From a virus, in the IMG/VR virus record IMGVR_UViG_3300031227_000234, positions 1 to 33,042 of that record: a stretch of 33,042 bases of DNA, one strand, 5' to 3'. Below are positions 25,399 through 33,042 of the stretch, in pieces (positions within the stretch are counted from its first letter, which is position 1; each line of letters begins with the position of its first letter). Below the pieces are notes generated by a model. The model was not told where the DNA came from, searched no databases, and saw only the letters and a program-made list of their open reading frames with translations. The translations under genes and the position numbers were made by a program.

Positions 25399-27438
25399 AT
25401 GAGTACAGAAAAAGATTACAGACCTGAAGATTTCTCTAAAGGAGAAATTGAAATGATGAGAAAATATCCATTACAACTAGATGATTCTAGAAATTATTTT
25501 AAAGCTATTCTTAAACCAAGACTTGATAGGTCTTATAAAATTTATATTTGTGATACAAGAGATAGAGCTAAAGAAATAAATTCTTGGCAGGCTAATGTTT
25601 TTGTTCCATATGCTCATGCTGTAATAGAAACATTAAAACCACGTATTTTAGATGCTAGACCAGATTTAGGTGTACAAGGAAGAACTGAAGATGATCAACC
25701 AAAATCTAGTAAAGTACAAAATTTATTAGATTATGATTGGGAAGTATCTAAAGCTGACTCTATGGCAGAGATGTTTGTTGATGCTGCCTTAATTTATGGC
25801 ACAGGACACGCACAAGTTTATTGGAAGAAAGACGTTAGAACTCATAAGTTTTTCCAAGGAACTAATATAAATACTAAAAAAGCAGAATGGAAAGATAAAA
25901 CTCAAACATTCTATGATGCTCCATATGTTGAAAATGTTGATAACTATGATTTATGGTATGATTGGCATAATATTGCTGCTGAAGATAAACAATATTGGTT
26001 TAGAAGAAAAGTTTTAAATAGAGCTACTATTGAAAGACGTTATCCAATGTTTGATAAAAAAAGATTGGATATGGCTGTCAAAAAGAGTGGTGATTTAACA
26101 AATTATGCTTCTATTAGAAATGAAGTTAAATATACACAAGAAAGTATTTCTAAGGGGACTAATAATATAAGTGGTGGAATGTCTAGTGATAATTATGAAA
26201 GCGCGGATAATAGTCCTGATTTAAAAATGCATGAAGTATTCGAATGGTGGAGACCATTTGAAGATAAATATGCTGTTATGGTTAATGATGTTCCAATTCT
26301 TAAAGGAGGAGAAATGCCATGTCCATATGATTTCAAAGAAGCTCCATTCATTTCAGTTCAGTATTTAAAACTACCTAATGAATTTGAAGGTTATGGAGTA
26401 TCACTTATATTAGAGAATCCTGGTAAAATGTTGAATATGGTTAAAAACCAAAGACTTGATGCTATGACATTAAATATTCATAAGATGTGGATTGTTAATC
26501 CTTTAGCCAATATTAATAAAGAAGAATTAGTAACAAGACCATTTGGTATAGTTTATTCAACTGACCCTAATGGTGTTAAGCCGGTAGAATTTAGTGATAT
26601 TAAAGCTAGTGCTTATAAGGAAGAAGAATTAATAAAAGCTGACATGAGATATGGTATTGGTGTTGATGATTCATCTATGGGTGTTGGTGGTAGTTCTGGA
26701 AGTGCTACAGAAACTAGACATTTAAGAGAATCAACATTAGAAAGAGTTAGATTGTTTGTTAATCATCTTGGAGAAGCATTCTCTACATTAGAAAGATATT
26801 GGATTTCAATGCATAGACAATTCTTTACTAAGAAATTTAACATTAGAATATTTGGAGATAATGGAGCAATAGAATTTCCATTAATTGAAAAAGATGATTT
26901 AATGGGAGAGTTTGATTATAAAGCAACTGTATTACCATCTATTACTGGACAAAATGAAGTTAAGAAGAAACAAGATATGGATTTATTTCAACTTCTTATT
27001 GGGTTACCATTTATTGATCCTCAAAAACTTACTTCTAAAGTTTTATATGATTGGAATTGGGATATTGATTCATTAACTGTTTCAGAAGAAGCACCAACAG
27101 GAATACCATTACCAGGAGAAGAAAATGGAGAAGTACCAACTGGTGAGAGTGGCTTATCAGAAAAAATAGCTGGTGGACAAATACCAGAAGATGTAGCTAA
27201 AAAGGCATTAGCATTATTAGGTGAAGTTCCATCTAGTCAAAGTCAATTTGCTGAAGCAAAATCACCAATAAATTTATTAGAATCTGGTGTACCACCAACA
27301 GTTAAGAATATTCCATTACCTACTACTAATACAAGAGGAATGAATCGTGGAGGTAAAGTTAATACTAATGTTCCAACAAAAGCACCTAATGGCCCTGCTG
27401 CACAAATACAAAATAGAGCAAATAATATACAACGTTAA
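25399..27438 (+). CDS. Portal protein
   Basis: A 679-residue protein directly after the large terminase. Features of the portal family: an opening with NSWQANVFVPYAHAVIETLKPRILDARPD, where long helices contact the capsid vertex; VDAALIYGTGHAQVYWKK; and a stem region near residues 425-470 (SSGSATETRHLRESTLERVRLFVNHLGEAFSTLERYWISMHRQFF), a typical portal helix. The last 130 residues are Pro/Gly/Asn-rich and probably disordered. It forms the ring for DNA entry and tail joining. Confidence 0.92.
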   Translation: MSTEKDYRPEDFSKGEIEMMRKYPLQLDDSRNYFKAILKPRLDRSYKIYICDTRDRAKEINSWQANVFVPYAHAVIETLKPRILDARPDLGVQGRTEDDQPKSSKVQNLLDYDWEVSKADSMAEMFVDAALIYGTGHAQVYWKKDVRTHKFFQGTNINTKKAEWKDKTQTFYDAPYVENVDNYDLWYDWHNIAAEDKQYWFRRKVLNRATIERRYPMFDKKRLDMAVKKSGDLTNYASIRNEVKYTQESISKGTNNISGGMSSDNYESADNSPDLKMHEVFEWWRPFEDKYAVMVNDVPILKGGEMPCPYDFKEAPFISVQYLKLPNEFEGYGVSLILENPGKMLNMVKNQRLDAMTLNIHKMWIVNPLANINKEELVTRPFGIVYSTDPNGVKPVEFSDIKASAYKEEELIKADMRYGIGVDDSSMGVGGSSGSATETRHLRESTLERVRLFVNHLGEAFSTLERYWISMHRQFFTKKFNIRIFGDNGAIEFPLIEKDDLMGEFDYKATVLPSITGQNEVKKKQDMDLFQLLIGLPFIDPQKLTSKVLYDWNWDIDSLTVSEEAPTGIPLPGEENGEVPTGESGLSEKIAGGQIPEDVAKKALALLGEVPSSQSQFAEAKSPINLLESGVPPTVKNIPLPTTNTRGMNRGGKVNTNVPTKAPNGPAAQIQNRANNIQR

Positions 27439-27456
27439 TTAACTAATAAAAATAAT

Positions 27457-27717
27457 ATGTCAAAAGGTATTATACAAATGATTAAGGACAAATTAAAAAA
27501 TCGTAAGGCTAATAAACAAGAAAAAAAAGAAATTATTAAAAAAGCAACTAAAGAAGGTGAAGAAATTTTCATGAAGAATAGACCAGATATGGCAATGAGT
27601 GATAAAAGTTATCCAAAAGTATCTAAAGATACTCCACGTAAATACAATAAAGAAGCGTTAAGAACACAAAATCAAGTTATTAAAACAAGATTAGAACAAT
27701 GGAAGAAAAATAAATAA
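27457..27717 (+). CDS. Small basic protein (86 aa)
   Basis: A Lys-rich protein (MIKDKLKNRKANKQEKKEIIKKATKEGEEIFMKNRPDMAMSD, then LRTQNQVIKTRLEQWKKNK). No hydrophobic core is evident. It could bind DNA or be a small head-assembly factor, given that it lies between portal and scaffold genes. Confidence 0.58.
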   Translation: MSKGIIQMIKDKLKNRKANKQEKKEIIKKATKEGEEIFMKNRPDMAMSDKSYPKVSKDTPRKYNKEALRTQNQVIKTRLEQWKKNK

Positions 27718-27731
27718 TAAATAATAAATAT

Positions 27732-28079
27732 ATGAACAAAAAAACAATTATGAAGGAAAAAAGTAAAATCAAAAAAGAAAAGCCAGTAAAGCCAGTAGAG
27801 AATAAAACAAATAATGATACTAATGACATGAGTATTAATGAAATTACTACAATGTTAGTTGAATTATCAAGAAGTAAATATTGGCCAGCATTAGTATCAA
27901 TTACTAATGGTTGGAAGTTAACTATAGAGAGTGGGTTAAAAACTATAGATCCATTTAAAGAGCCGACTTTAGTTGCTAGAGCTCAAGGACAATTATTAGC
28001 ATTAAATTTTTTAGAAAGTACAATTAAAGCTGAAATTGACAGATTAAATAAAATAGAAAATAATAATACACCAGAATAA
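27732..28079 (+). CDS. Hypothetical protein in the head module (115 aa)
   Basis: After a Lys-rich start, residues 35-105 form helices (INEITTMLVELSRSKYWPALVSITNGWKLTIESGLKTIDP, then QGQLLALNFLESTIKAEIDRLNKIE). The W-P-A-L pattern and helix pair resemble small phage proteins between portal and scaffold, where they are usually unnamed. A promoter follows 24 bases after its stop. Confidence 0.6.
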   Translation: MNKKTIMKEKSKIKKEKPVKPVENKTNNDTNDMSINEITTMLVELSRSKYWPALVSITNGWKLTIESGLKTIDPFKEPTLVARAQGQLLALNFLESTIKAEIDRLNKIENNNTPE

Positions 28080-28103
28080 TCGTGTTTTATTAGTTAATAT
28101 ATT

Positions 28104-28120
28104 GTTACTTGTGCTATAAT
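28104..28120 (+). promoter_or_regulatory. Extended -10 promoter of the capsid genes
   Basis: GTTACTTGTGCTATAAT, nearly the same as 21655-21671; TATAAT at 28115-28120, and no clear -35. It lies ahead of two tiny genes, the scaffold-like gene and the major capsid gene. Confidence 0.75.
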
Positions 28121-28152
28121 ATCAGTATAAATAAAATATTATAAATAAATTT

Positions 28153-28287
28153 ATGTCATATAATGAACCAATACATGATAATACTGTTAGAACAACTGCT
28201 ACATCTGAATCTGAAGGAAGAATTAAAGATATGCTTAAATCTAGGAAAAGAAAGTCTATAAAGAAAAGATTAAATAATTATAAATAA
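28153..28287 (+). CDS. Tiny basic protein (44 aa)
   Basis: A 44-residue frame (MSYNEPIHDNTVRTTATSES, then KDMLKSRKRKSIKKRLNNYK), too short for routine calling. It sits just after a promoter with the usual AT-rich leader and ends with the strongly basic tail common in small phage head proteins. Function unknown. Confidence 0.5.
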   Translation: MSYNEPIHDNTVRTTATSESEGRIKDMLKSRKRKSIKKRLNNYK

Positions 28288-28314
28288 TTAATATATGAAG
28301 TAATAAAAAAATAT

Positions 28315-28494
28315 ATGAATTTAAAAAAAATGAATCAAAAGCAAACTAGCAAAATCATGGATGCTTTAGCTAATCATCCTGAAAAAAAACTAAAGAAAGG
28401 TGAGGTTAACTTAGAGAAGATAACCAAAATGCTTACTGATAGAAGGTTTGCTAAGAACAATACTTCAGAAGATGATAAGTCTGATGAAGAATAA
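28315..28494 (+). CDS. Tiny protein (59 aa)
   Basis: A 59-residue frame (MNLKKMNQKQTSKIMDALAN, HPEKKLKKGEVNLEKITKML, then an acidic end SEDDKSDEE). Small, helical and charged. It lies between a promoter and the scaffold-like gene. It may be real but no family is recognised. Confidence 0.5.
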   Translation: MNLKKMNQKQTSKIMDALANHPEKKLKKGEVNLEKITKMLTDRRFAKNNTSEDDKSDEE

Positions 28495-28530
28495 AAGTCG
28501 AGTTTTATTAATTAATTATGAAGAAAAAAT

Positions 28531-29397
28531 ATGTCTGAAGAAAAAAAAATAGAACCCGGAACTGAGGCATCGGGGATGGATAATTCTAATCTAATTGCAG
28601 ATCCTAAACCACCAGTAGATGATATTATCGCTGGAAGTAAAGATAAATCTGGATTTAAAGGGACAGCAACAGATGAAGAAAAAAGTGTTGAAGAATCAGC
28701 ACTACAAAAAAGTTACAAAGCGTTAGAAGAAAAATTAGGTACTCAAGGCGAAGAGCTAGGAGATTATAGAAAATTCTTTAAAGAAATTTCTCCCCTACTT
28801 GATAAACTTGATACACAACCTGAGTTAATACAAGCTATCATTGATGGAAAAGTCGATACTAGCTTAGCAAAGGCTGCCATTAATGGTAAAATTTCTATTC
28901 AAGACGCTAAAACTGTTACAGAAGCTCACAAAGAAATTAAAAAAGAAGTTGGAGAAAAAAAGTATAAGGAATTATCTCCCGAAGAAATTGAACAAAAAAT
29001 CACTGAAAGAGTTAGTGCTGATGTTAAAAAACTAGGAGAAGATATTACTAAAGATGTTAAAAGAGCATCTAAGGAAGCGGAAGAAAAAAAAGATTATAGT
29101 AATAAAATTGATATTTTTATTAAAGATACAAAAGATTTCCCCGAATATGCTAACGATATTTATAAGTGGCTAGATGAAAATCCTAATCAGGATGACATTA
29201 AAATTGCTTATAGTGTTGTTAAGGGTATTGCCTTACAAAAAAAGGCTGAGGAATTATCTGATGAATCAAAAGGAGAAGATGCTAAAAAAATGGCGTCTAA
29301 TGCTTCTGGTGGTGGTTCTCAAGGAACAACCGTTACTAATGATAAAAGTATTGTTGATGAACTTATAGGAGGAAAATCAAATCCAAACGTATTTTAA
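28531..29397 (+). CDS. Scaffolding-like protein
   Basis: A 288-residue, highly charged and mostly helical protein immediately ahead of the major capsid gene, the usual place and build of a scaffold. Residues about 55-80 and 120-200 are long Lys/Glu helices that could form coiled coils (SYKALEEKLGTQGEELGDYRKFFK; KKLGEDITKDVKRASKEAEEKK). The first 45 residues and the Gly/Ser-rich end (NASGGGSQGTTVTNDK) are probably disordered. Scaffolds guide capsid assembly and leave before DNA entry. The call rests on position and composition, since scaffold sequences are poorly conserved. Confidence 0.75.
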   Translation: MSEEKKIEPGTEASGMDNSNLIADPKPPVDDIIAGSKDKSGFKGTATDEEKSVEESALQKSYKALEEKLGTQGEELGDYRKFFKEISPLLDKLDTQPELIQAIIDGKVDTSLAKAAINGKISIQDAKTVTEAHKEIKKEVGEKKYKELSPEEIEQKITERVSADVKKLGEDITKDVKRASKEAEEKKDYSNKIDIFIKDTKDFPEYANDIYKWLDENPNQDDIKIAYSVVKGIALQKKAEELSDESKGEDAKKMASNASGGGSQGTTVTNDKSIVDELIGGKSNPNVF

Positions 29398-29453
29398 TAT
29401 TTTGTGGGAAAACTGGACAGATATCTAATTAAAATTAAATAAGAAATACAAAT

Positions 29454-30704
29454 ATGTCTAATTTCCCTTATTACACCGAACCTACACATGACGAAGGAAC
29501 AGTTGCTGCAGCTCCAAGAACTACAGCAGTTTCTAACGCAGAAGGTCGGTTAATAGTTAACGCTGTCGATAAAATCTTTCTTTTAGAACCTAACAAGCAT
29601 CCACTTGTAACATTATTAACTAACGTTGGTAAAGTTTGGGATGGAAAAGCTTGGTCAGGATCTAGTATGCTTAAACAAGCAACTGGAAATCCTGAATTTA
29701 GTTGGTTTGAAGATTTTTATGGTGGACGTTACGCAAGAGTTAGTGGTACTTATACAACTGCCGCTGACCAAACTCCTACTTTAACAGGAGCTGGTGCTAA
29801 TTCAGGTTACATTTTCACTGCTGGTGATATTGTAAAGAATGCTAGAACTGGCGAATGTATGGTAGTTGGTACTGTTACTGCTACAACTATTCAGTTACAT
29901 CTACGTGGATTCGGTTCTACGGCTGCTGCTGCTGGTGTTGATAGTGATGGTATGTACCTTATTGGTAATGTAAATGAAGAAAATGCTGGTGCAAGAAATG
30001 TTAATACTACACGTTCTACAAAAGAGAGTAATTATACTCAAATTTTTAAGACTACTATTGCTGTTTCTGGTACTGAAAAAGAAGCTGATTTATATGGTGG
30101 AAAAGATTTACCATATCTTAGAGCTAAGAAAGGAACTGAACATGCTCTTGATATCGAAAGAGCTATATGGTGGGGTCAAAAGAAATACTCTACAAGTGGA
30201 ACTAACAGTCATCCATTAAGAGCTACTGGTGGTGTATTAGAATTCATCGAAGGTGGAGGATCTTATGTTCAAAATCAAGGTGGTGTTTTAACTGCTCCTG
30301 ATTTTAACACATTCTTAAGAGAAGGATTTACTTATGGAAATGATACAAAAACATTTTTCTGCGGTGGTGTTGTTTTACAAGCCATTAATGAAATTGCTCG
30401 AGGTCAAATCCAAATGAAACCATTAGCTAAGTCTTATGGTATGCAAATCGGAGAATATGTTACAGCTTTTGGTAGAATTAATATTATTCACAATCCTCTA
30501 TTTATAGAAGATTATGCTGGATATGGATTCTTACTAGATATGGAATGTTTCAAATATAGATTCATGAATAATCGTGATACTAAATTAGAAACAAACGTTC
30601 AAGCTAATGATGTTGATGGTCAAATCGATCAATATAAAACTGAATGTGGATTACAAAGAATACAAGCTCCTAAATGTGCTTTATTAAAAGGTGTTACTGC
30701 CTAG
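29454..30704 (+). CDS. Major capsid protein
   Basis: A 416-residue protein after the scaffold-like gene. The first 50 residues are hydrophilic. Then PLVTLLTNVGKVWDGKAWSGSSMLKQATGNPEFSWFEDFYGG gives the P-x-x-x-L-x-N-x-G...N-P-E-F-x-W-F-E-D pattern I associate with one large group of tailed-phage capsid proteins of the HK97 fold. The Gly/Ala/Thr-rich middle and the end (QIDQYKTECGLQRIQAPKCALLKG) fit the same family. Codons here include more C-ending forms than in the neighbouring genes, as often seen in highly expressed genes. Several hairpins follow the stop. Confidence 0.85.
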   Translation: MSNFPYYTEPTHDEGTVAAAPRTTAVSNAEGRLIVNAVDKIFLLEPNKHPLVTLLTNVGKVWDGKAWSGSSMLKQATGNPEFSWFEDFYGGRYARVSGTYTTAADQTPTLTGAGANSGYIFTAGDIVKNARTGECMVVGTVTATTIQLHLRGFGSTAAAAGVDSDGMYLIGNVNEENAGARNVNTTRSTKESNYTQIFKTTIAVSGTEKEADLYGGKDLPYLRAKKGTEHALDIERAIWWGQKKYSTSGTNSHPLRATGGVLEFIEGGGSYVQNQGGVLTAPDFNTFLREGFTYGNDTKTFFCGGVVLQAINEIARGQIQMKPLAKSYGMQIGEYVTAFGRINIIHNPLFIEDYAGYGFLLDMECFKYRFMNNRDTKLETNVQANDVDGQIDQYKTECGLQRIQAPKCALLKGVTA

Positions 30705-30732
30705 TAATTAAACGTTTAGAAATTCTTTAGTG

Positions 30733-30808
30733 GGGAGCAGAGAATTAAAATTTAGCTCCCTTCTAGGGGTTTTATCTCCTAGTCCGAAAAGGTTACGGAT
30801 AATTAACC
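30733..30808 (+). promoter_or_regulatory. Hairpin cluster after the capsid gene
   Basis: Three hairpins in 76 bases: GGGAGC/GCTCCC (30733-30738, 30755-30760), CTAGG/CCTAG (30763-30767, 30778-30782) and TCCG/CGGA (30783-30786, 30796-30799), with an alternative GGTTA/TAACC. No T run follows, so it is more likely a stability or processing element than a terminator. Confidence 0.55.
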
Positions 30809-30847
30809 GCTTAGTAATTAAAGCTAAGAAACTAAAATAAAAAAAGT

Positions 30848-31576
30848 ATGAACAGATACGAATACCAATTAATGAATAGAAAAGGTGTTGTAGGACAAAT
30901 AACAAGTGATACTCCAGTTGCCATACGTATTAAATACGTTGGTGGTGGATCAGTAACATCTGTTACTAATACCGCTGCTACTGCTCTTGTATTAATTGCT
31001 ACAGATTCTGCTGGAACTTCTTCAACAGTTACCTGTACTTACTCAACAGACGACACAGTAGGTGAAGTTGTAGACAGAATTAACGCTAGTGACCTTTGGG
31101 AAGCTAAAGTTATGGATTGTTTAAGAAGCCTTGCTACTGATAGTTCTGAATTAGGAGTAGATACTGGTTCTCTTTCAACAACTGCTGTTGATGGTGTAAA
31201 CTATTACGAAGTACACGCAGATACTAGTGTTACTCTACAATTCGCGTATAGATTAACTTATGATCGTGCCGTTGGTGCTGAAAAGCCTAAAGGTTCTCAT
31301 AGAGTAATCTTACAAGAAATTCAATATCTATTAGATGTTGGAACTGCTGCTATGGATAACTTTCAAGTTTATGAAACAAATCCTGTTGGCAATAGTGAAA
31401 CACAACGTCTTAAGATGTTAAATGTAGATAATTCAGACACTACTAAGAATTGGGCAAGTGGTCTAGGATACATTACAGCTGATTATGGAAATGATTTAGT
31501 TGTTATTATCAAGGATGCTGCAACTCTTACAGATTCAACAAGTAACTTTTTAACTGTTACAGGTTTTAGAGAATAG
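30848..31576 (+). CDS. Virion protein, possible capsid decoration or neck (242 aa)
   Basis: A beta-rich protein (ITSDTPVAIRIKYVGGGSVTSVTNT, ATDSAGTSSTVTCTYSTDD, then a helical stretch and LQFAYRLTYDRAVGAEKPKGSH). Its Thr/Ser/Val/Gly composition suggests a virion surface or head-completion protein. It lies right after the major capsid gene and behind a leader with hairpins, where decoration or connector proteins are usual. No specific family is recognised. Confidence 0.65.
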   Translation: MNRYEYQLMNRKGVVGQITSDTPVAIRIKYVGGGSVTSVTNTAATALVLIATDSAGTSSTVTCTYSTDDTVGEVVDRINASDLWEAKVMDCLRSLATDSSELGVDTGSLSTTAVDGVNYYEVHADTSVTLQFAYRLTYDRAVGAEKPKGSHRVILQEIQYLLDVGTAAMDNFQVYETNPVGNSETQRLKMLNVDNSDTTKNWASGLGYITADYGNDLVVIIKDAATLTDSTSNFLTVTGFRE

Positions 31577-31582
31577 CTTATT

Positions 31583-31606
31583 CAGGGGGAAGGAAACTTC
31601 CCCCTG
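31583..31606 (+). promoter_or_regulatory. Perfect 10-bp hairpin with GAAA tetraloop
   Basis: CAGGGGGAAG, loop GAAA, CTTCCCCCTG, just after the stop of the virion gene. It has a very stable stem with a GNRA tetraloop and no T run, so it may be a 3'-end protector or a processing site. Confidence 0.7.
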
Positions 31607-31639
31607 TTTGAGAATTAATTAATTTATGAATAAAAAAAT

Positions 31640-32233
31640 ATGAAGTTTATATCTAAACAAGCAAACTATCGTGTTGTTTTAAAACACGGACAACCAGCCG
31701 AACCAATTACTGGTAGAAATTCTGTTTCTGGCGTTTATGTTAAGTTTGAAAATGGAATCGCTAAAGTAGACGATCCAAAATTATGTGAAATGATGAAAAA
31801 TCATCAAGCATTTCAAACAGATTTTATTCTTGCTGAAGATGAAAATATGGTAGATCCATTTTTATCTACAAGAAGTAATGTAGAACCAGAACATACAATT
31901 ACTGAAATAAAATATGGCGGTGTTGGTAAAAGTATTGGTGCTAAGGCAAGTCCGTTTACTAAAGATCAACAAAAAGCAATTAGTGATATGGCACAAAAAA
32001 TGGCGTTAGAAATGGCACCAAAAATGGCTGTAGAATTAATGAAGAGTTTATCTGATAATAAAAAAGAAGATAAGCCATCAGTCTCAAAAAAGATTGATAA
32101 AGTTGAAAAAGTTAAAGAAACGGAAACAATTAAATCAGATGATGATGTTAATGAAAATTTAACAACTAAAGATGATTTAAAAGTTGAAAACAAAAAAACT
32201 AAAATAACTGATAGTAAAGAAAATAATAAATAA
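31640..32233 (+). CDS. Hypothetical virion-module protein (197 aa)
   Basis: Residues about 1-75 look like a small beta domain (MKFISKQANYRVVLKHGQPAEPITGRNSVSGVYVKFENGIAKVDD) followed by a helix. The pattern of KFISKQANYRVVLKHG then VYVKFENGIAKVDD is seen in small phage head-tail module proteins. The C-terminal 80 residues are Lys/Glu/Asp-rich and disordered, with several short repeats of MAQKMALEMAPKMAVELM. It follows the virion protein and precedes the Ser/Thr-rich protein. Function unknown. Confidence 0.6.
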   Translation: MKFISKQANYRVVLKHGQPAEPITGRNSVSGVYVKFENGIAKVDDPKLCEMMKNHQAFQTDFILAEDENMVDPFLSTRSNVEPEHTITEIKYGGVGKSIGAKASPFTKDQQKAISDMAQKMALEMAPKMAVELMKSLSDNKKEDKPSVSKKIDKVEKVKETETIKSDDDVNENLTTKDDLKVENKKTKITDSKENNK

Positions 32234-32251
32234 TAAATAAATCAAAAAAAT

Positions 32252-33042
32252 ATGGCAGATACAAGATTGGTGGATATGCAATACCACTTTCTCTATGACC
32301 CAACAATATTTGGTGCCAGTGATGATTATTTTAAGAACATAACACTTAAAAAACCATCAATTGCTGGTGGGAAAATAAGACTTAATGCCGTTACTGTAAA
32401 TACGACTGACTTTTTTATGTATGGAAATTTTGAGTTTAGAACTCAAGTTCCTACAGTTCCGACAGGCGGAGATTCTCGTATCATTGGTATTTATACCAGA
32501 GCTATGGGTAATCGAAATGCCGCGTATTTCTTTATCAGTGGTACAAGTCTTTATACAAGATCTTATAACGATGATAGTGCTGTTGCAGAATCTAATACCA
32601 TTACATGGGATACTACATGGACTAATACTCCTACATCATTTGAAATTAAATGGAGAATAGATAGAGTAGAATTTTGGATTGGTAATGGAAGTTTAAAAAG
32701 AAAAGTAGCTACTCATTATGACAAAGTTCCAAGAGCGTTAACTTTACCATTATATATTTATAATGGTAATAGTGATAATATGGATGTTAGTTGGATATGG
32801 ATAGACGAAGTTAGAAAACATGTAAGAGGTAGTGCAGAATTTTATTCTTCTACATCTTCTACATCTAGTTCAACCTCATCTAGTACCTCTAGTTCAACTT
32901 CATCTAGTACATCAAGTTCTACGACTACAAGTTCAACTTCTAGTTCTACAAGTTCTAGTACTTCTAGTTCAACAAGTTCAACCTCATCTAGTACGTCAAG
33001 TTCTACTTCAAGTTCAACAAGTTCAACATCTTCTAGTACATC
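32252..33042 (+). CDS. Virion surface protein with Ser/Thr-rich repeat (cut by window edge)
   Basis: The frame runs from ATG 32252 off the window with no stop. Residues 1-195 look like a beta-sandwich of the lectin or laminin-G type (FRTQVPTVPTGGDSRIIGIYTRAMG, FFISGTSLYTRSY, FEIKWRIDRVEFWIGNGS). From about residue 200 it turns into an almost pure Ser/Thr tract (STSSSTSS-like units, coded mainly by TCT, TCA, AGT and ACA/ACT), at least 65 residues long and still going. This pattern of a binding-type domain followed by a low-complexity stalk suggests a virion surface fibre or decoration, perhaps modified with sugar. Confidence 0.7.
   Translation, partial: MADTRLVDMQYHFLYDPTIFGASDDYFKNITLKKPSIAGGKIRLNAVTVNTTDFFMYGNFEFRTQVPTVPTGGDSRIIGIYTRAMGNRNAAYFFISGTSLYTRSYNDDSAVAESNTITWDTTWTNTPTSFEIKWRIDRVEFWIGNGSLKRKVATHYDKVPRALTLPLYIYNGNSDNMDVSWIWIDEVRKHVRGSAEFYSSTSSTSSSTSSSTSSSTSSSTSSSTTTSSTSSSTSSSTSSSTSSTSSSTSSSTSSSTSSTSSST

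Noticed and set aside
29174-30219. ORFs in other frames of the scaffold and capsid genes
   Set aside because: They are Leu/Lys-rich frameshift shadows of strongly supported genes.

Overview
This window is part of a tailed-phage genome (Caudoviricetes). On the right it carries the usual head module in order: terminase small subunit, terminase large subunit, portal, scaffold-like protein, major capsid protein and further virion proteins. A very large tRNA array lies on the left, and most of the remaining genes are small and unknown. The DNA is strongly AT-rich and the genes are closely packed. Start codons are preceded by A/T-rich leaders without a visible Shine-Dalgarno motif. Promoters are of the bacterial sigma-70 kind (TTGACx, 17 bases, TATAAT), often with an extended -10. 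Every stop codon I checked is TAA or TAG, except in one homing endonuclease. The host cannot be named from the sequence. A small gene resembling the glycyl-radical end of anaerobic ribonucleotide reductase hints at an anaerobic setting.

Layout. Bases 1-4660 (plus strand) hold small hypothetical genes, an HNH endonuclease with the tail of a second copy at the window edge, and a roughly 500-base gene-free stretch that looks like a large structured RNA. A candidate small RNA with its own promoter and terminators follows (4682-4904). Bases 4952-15928 are on the minus strand. They hold the glycyl-radical mini-protein, 26 tRNA genes interrupted by a GIY-YIG endonuclease, a LAGLIDADG endonuclease carrying a second copy of the rtcB 3' end, rtcB itself, a lytic transglycosylase, four consecutive small zinc-ribbon proteins, and a run of small early-type genes with repeated leaders and terminators. 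Bases 15929-17334 are a 1.4 kb gene-free divergent region with a 12-copy heptamer array, a perfect DnaA box and a rightward promoter. It is the best origin/control-region candidate. Bases 17335-33042 (plus strand) begin with small genes that include a metallopeptidase-like protein, an HU-like protein, a second HNH endonuclease and tRNA-Met, and continue into the head genes. The last gene is cut by the window edge inside a Ser/Thr-rich repeat.

How the parts fit. With tRNA-Met, the 27 tRNAs cover all 20 amino acids. With U34 wobble in the four-codon boxes they could read all 61 sense codons. RtcB, an RNA ligase, lies beside them and could repair tRNAs cut by host defences. Two structured-RNA candidates (3577-4073 and 18423-18657) and a set of genes each enclosed by long, imperfect inverted repeats (18691-22755) are the least explained parts. 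The enclosing arms contain G-U wobbles and co-varying bases, which suggests that the mRNA ends pair around whole genes.
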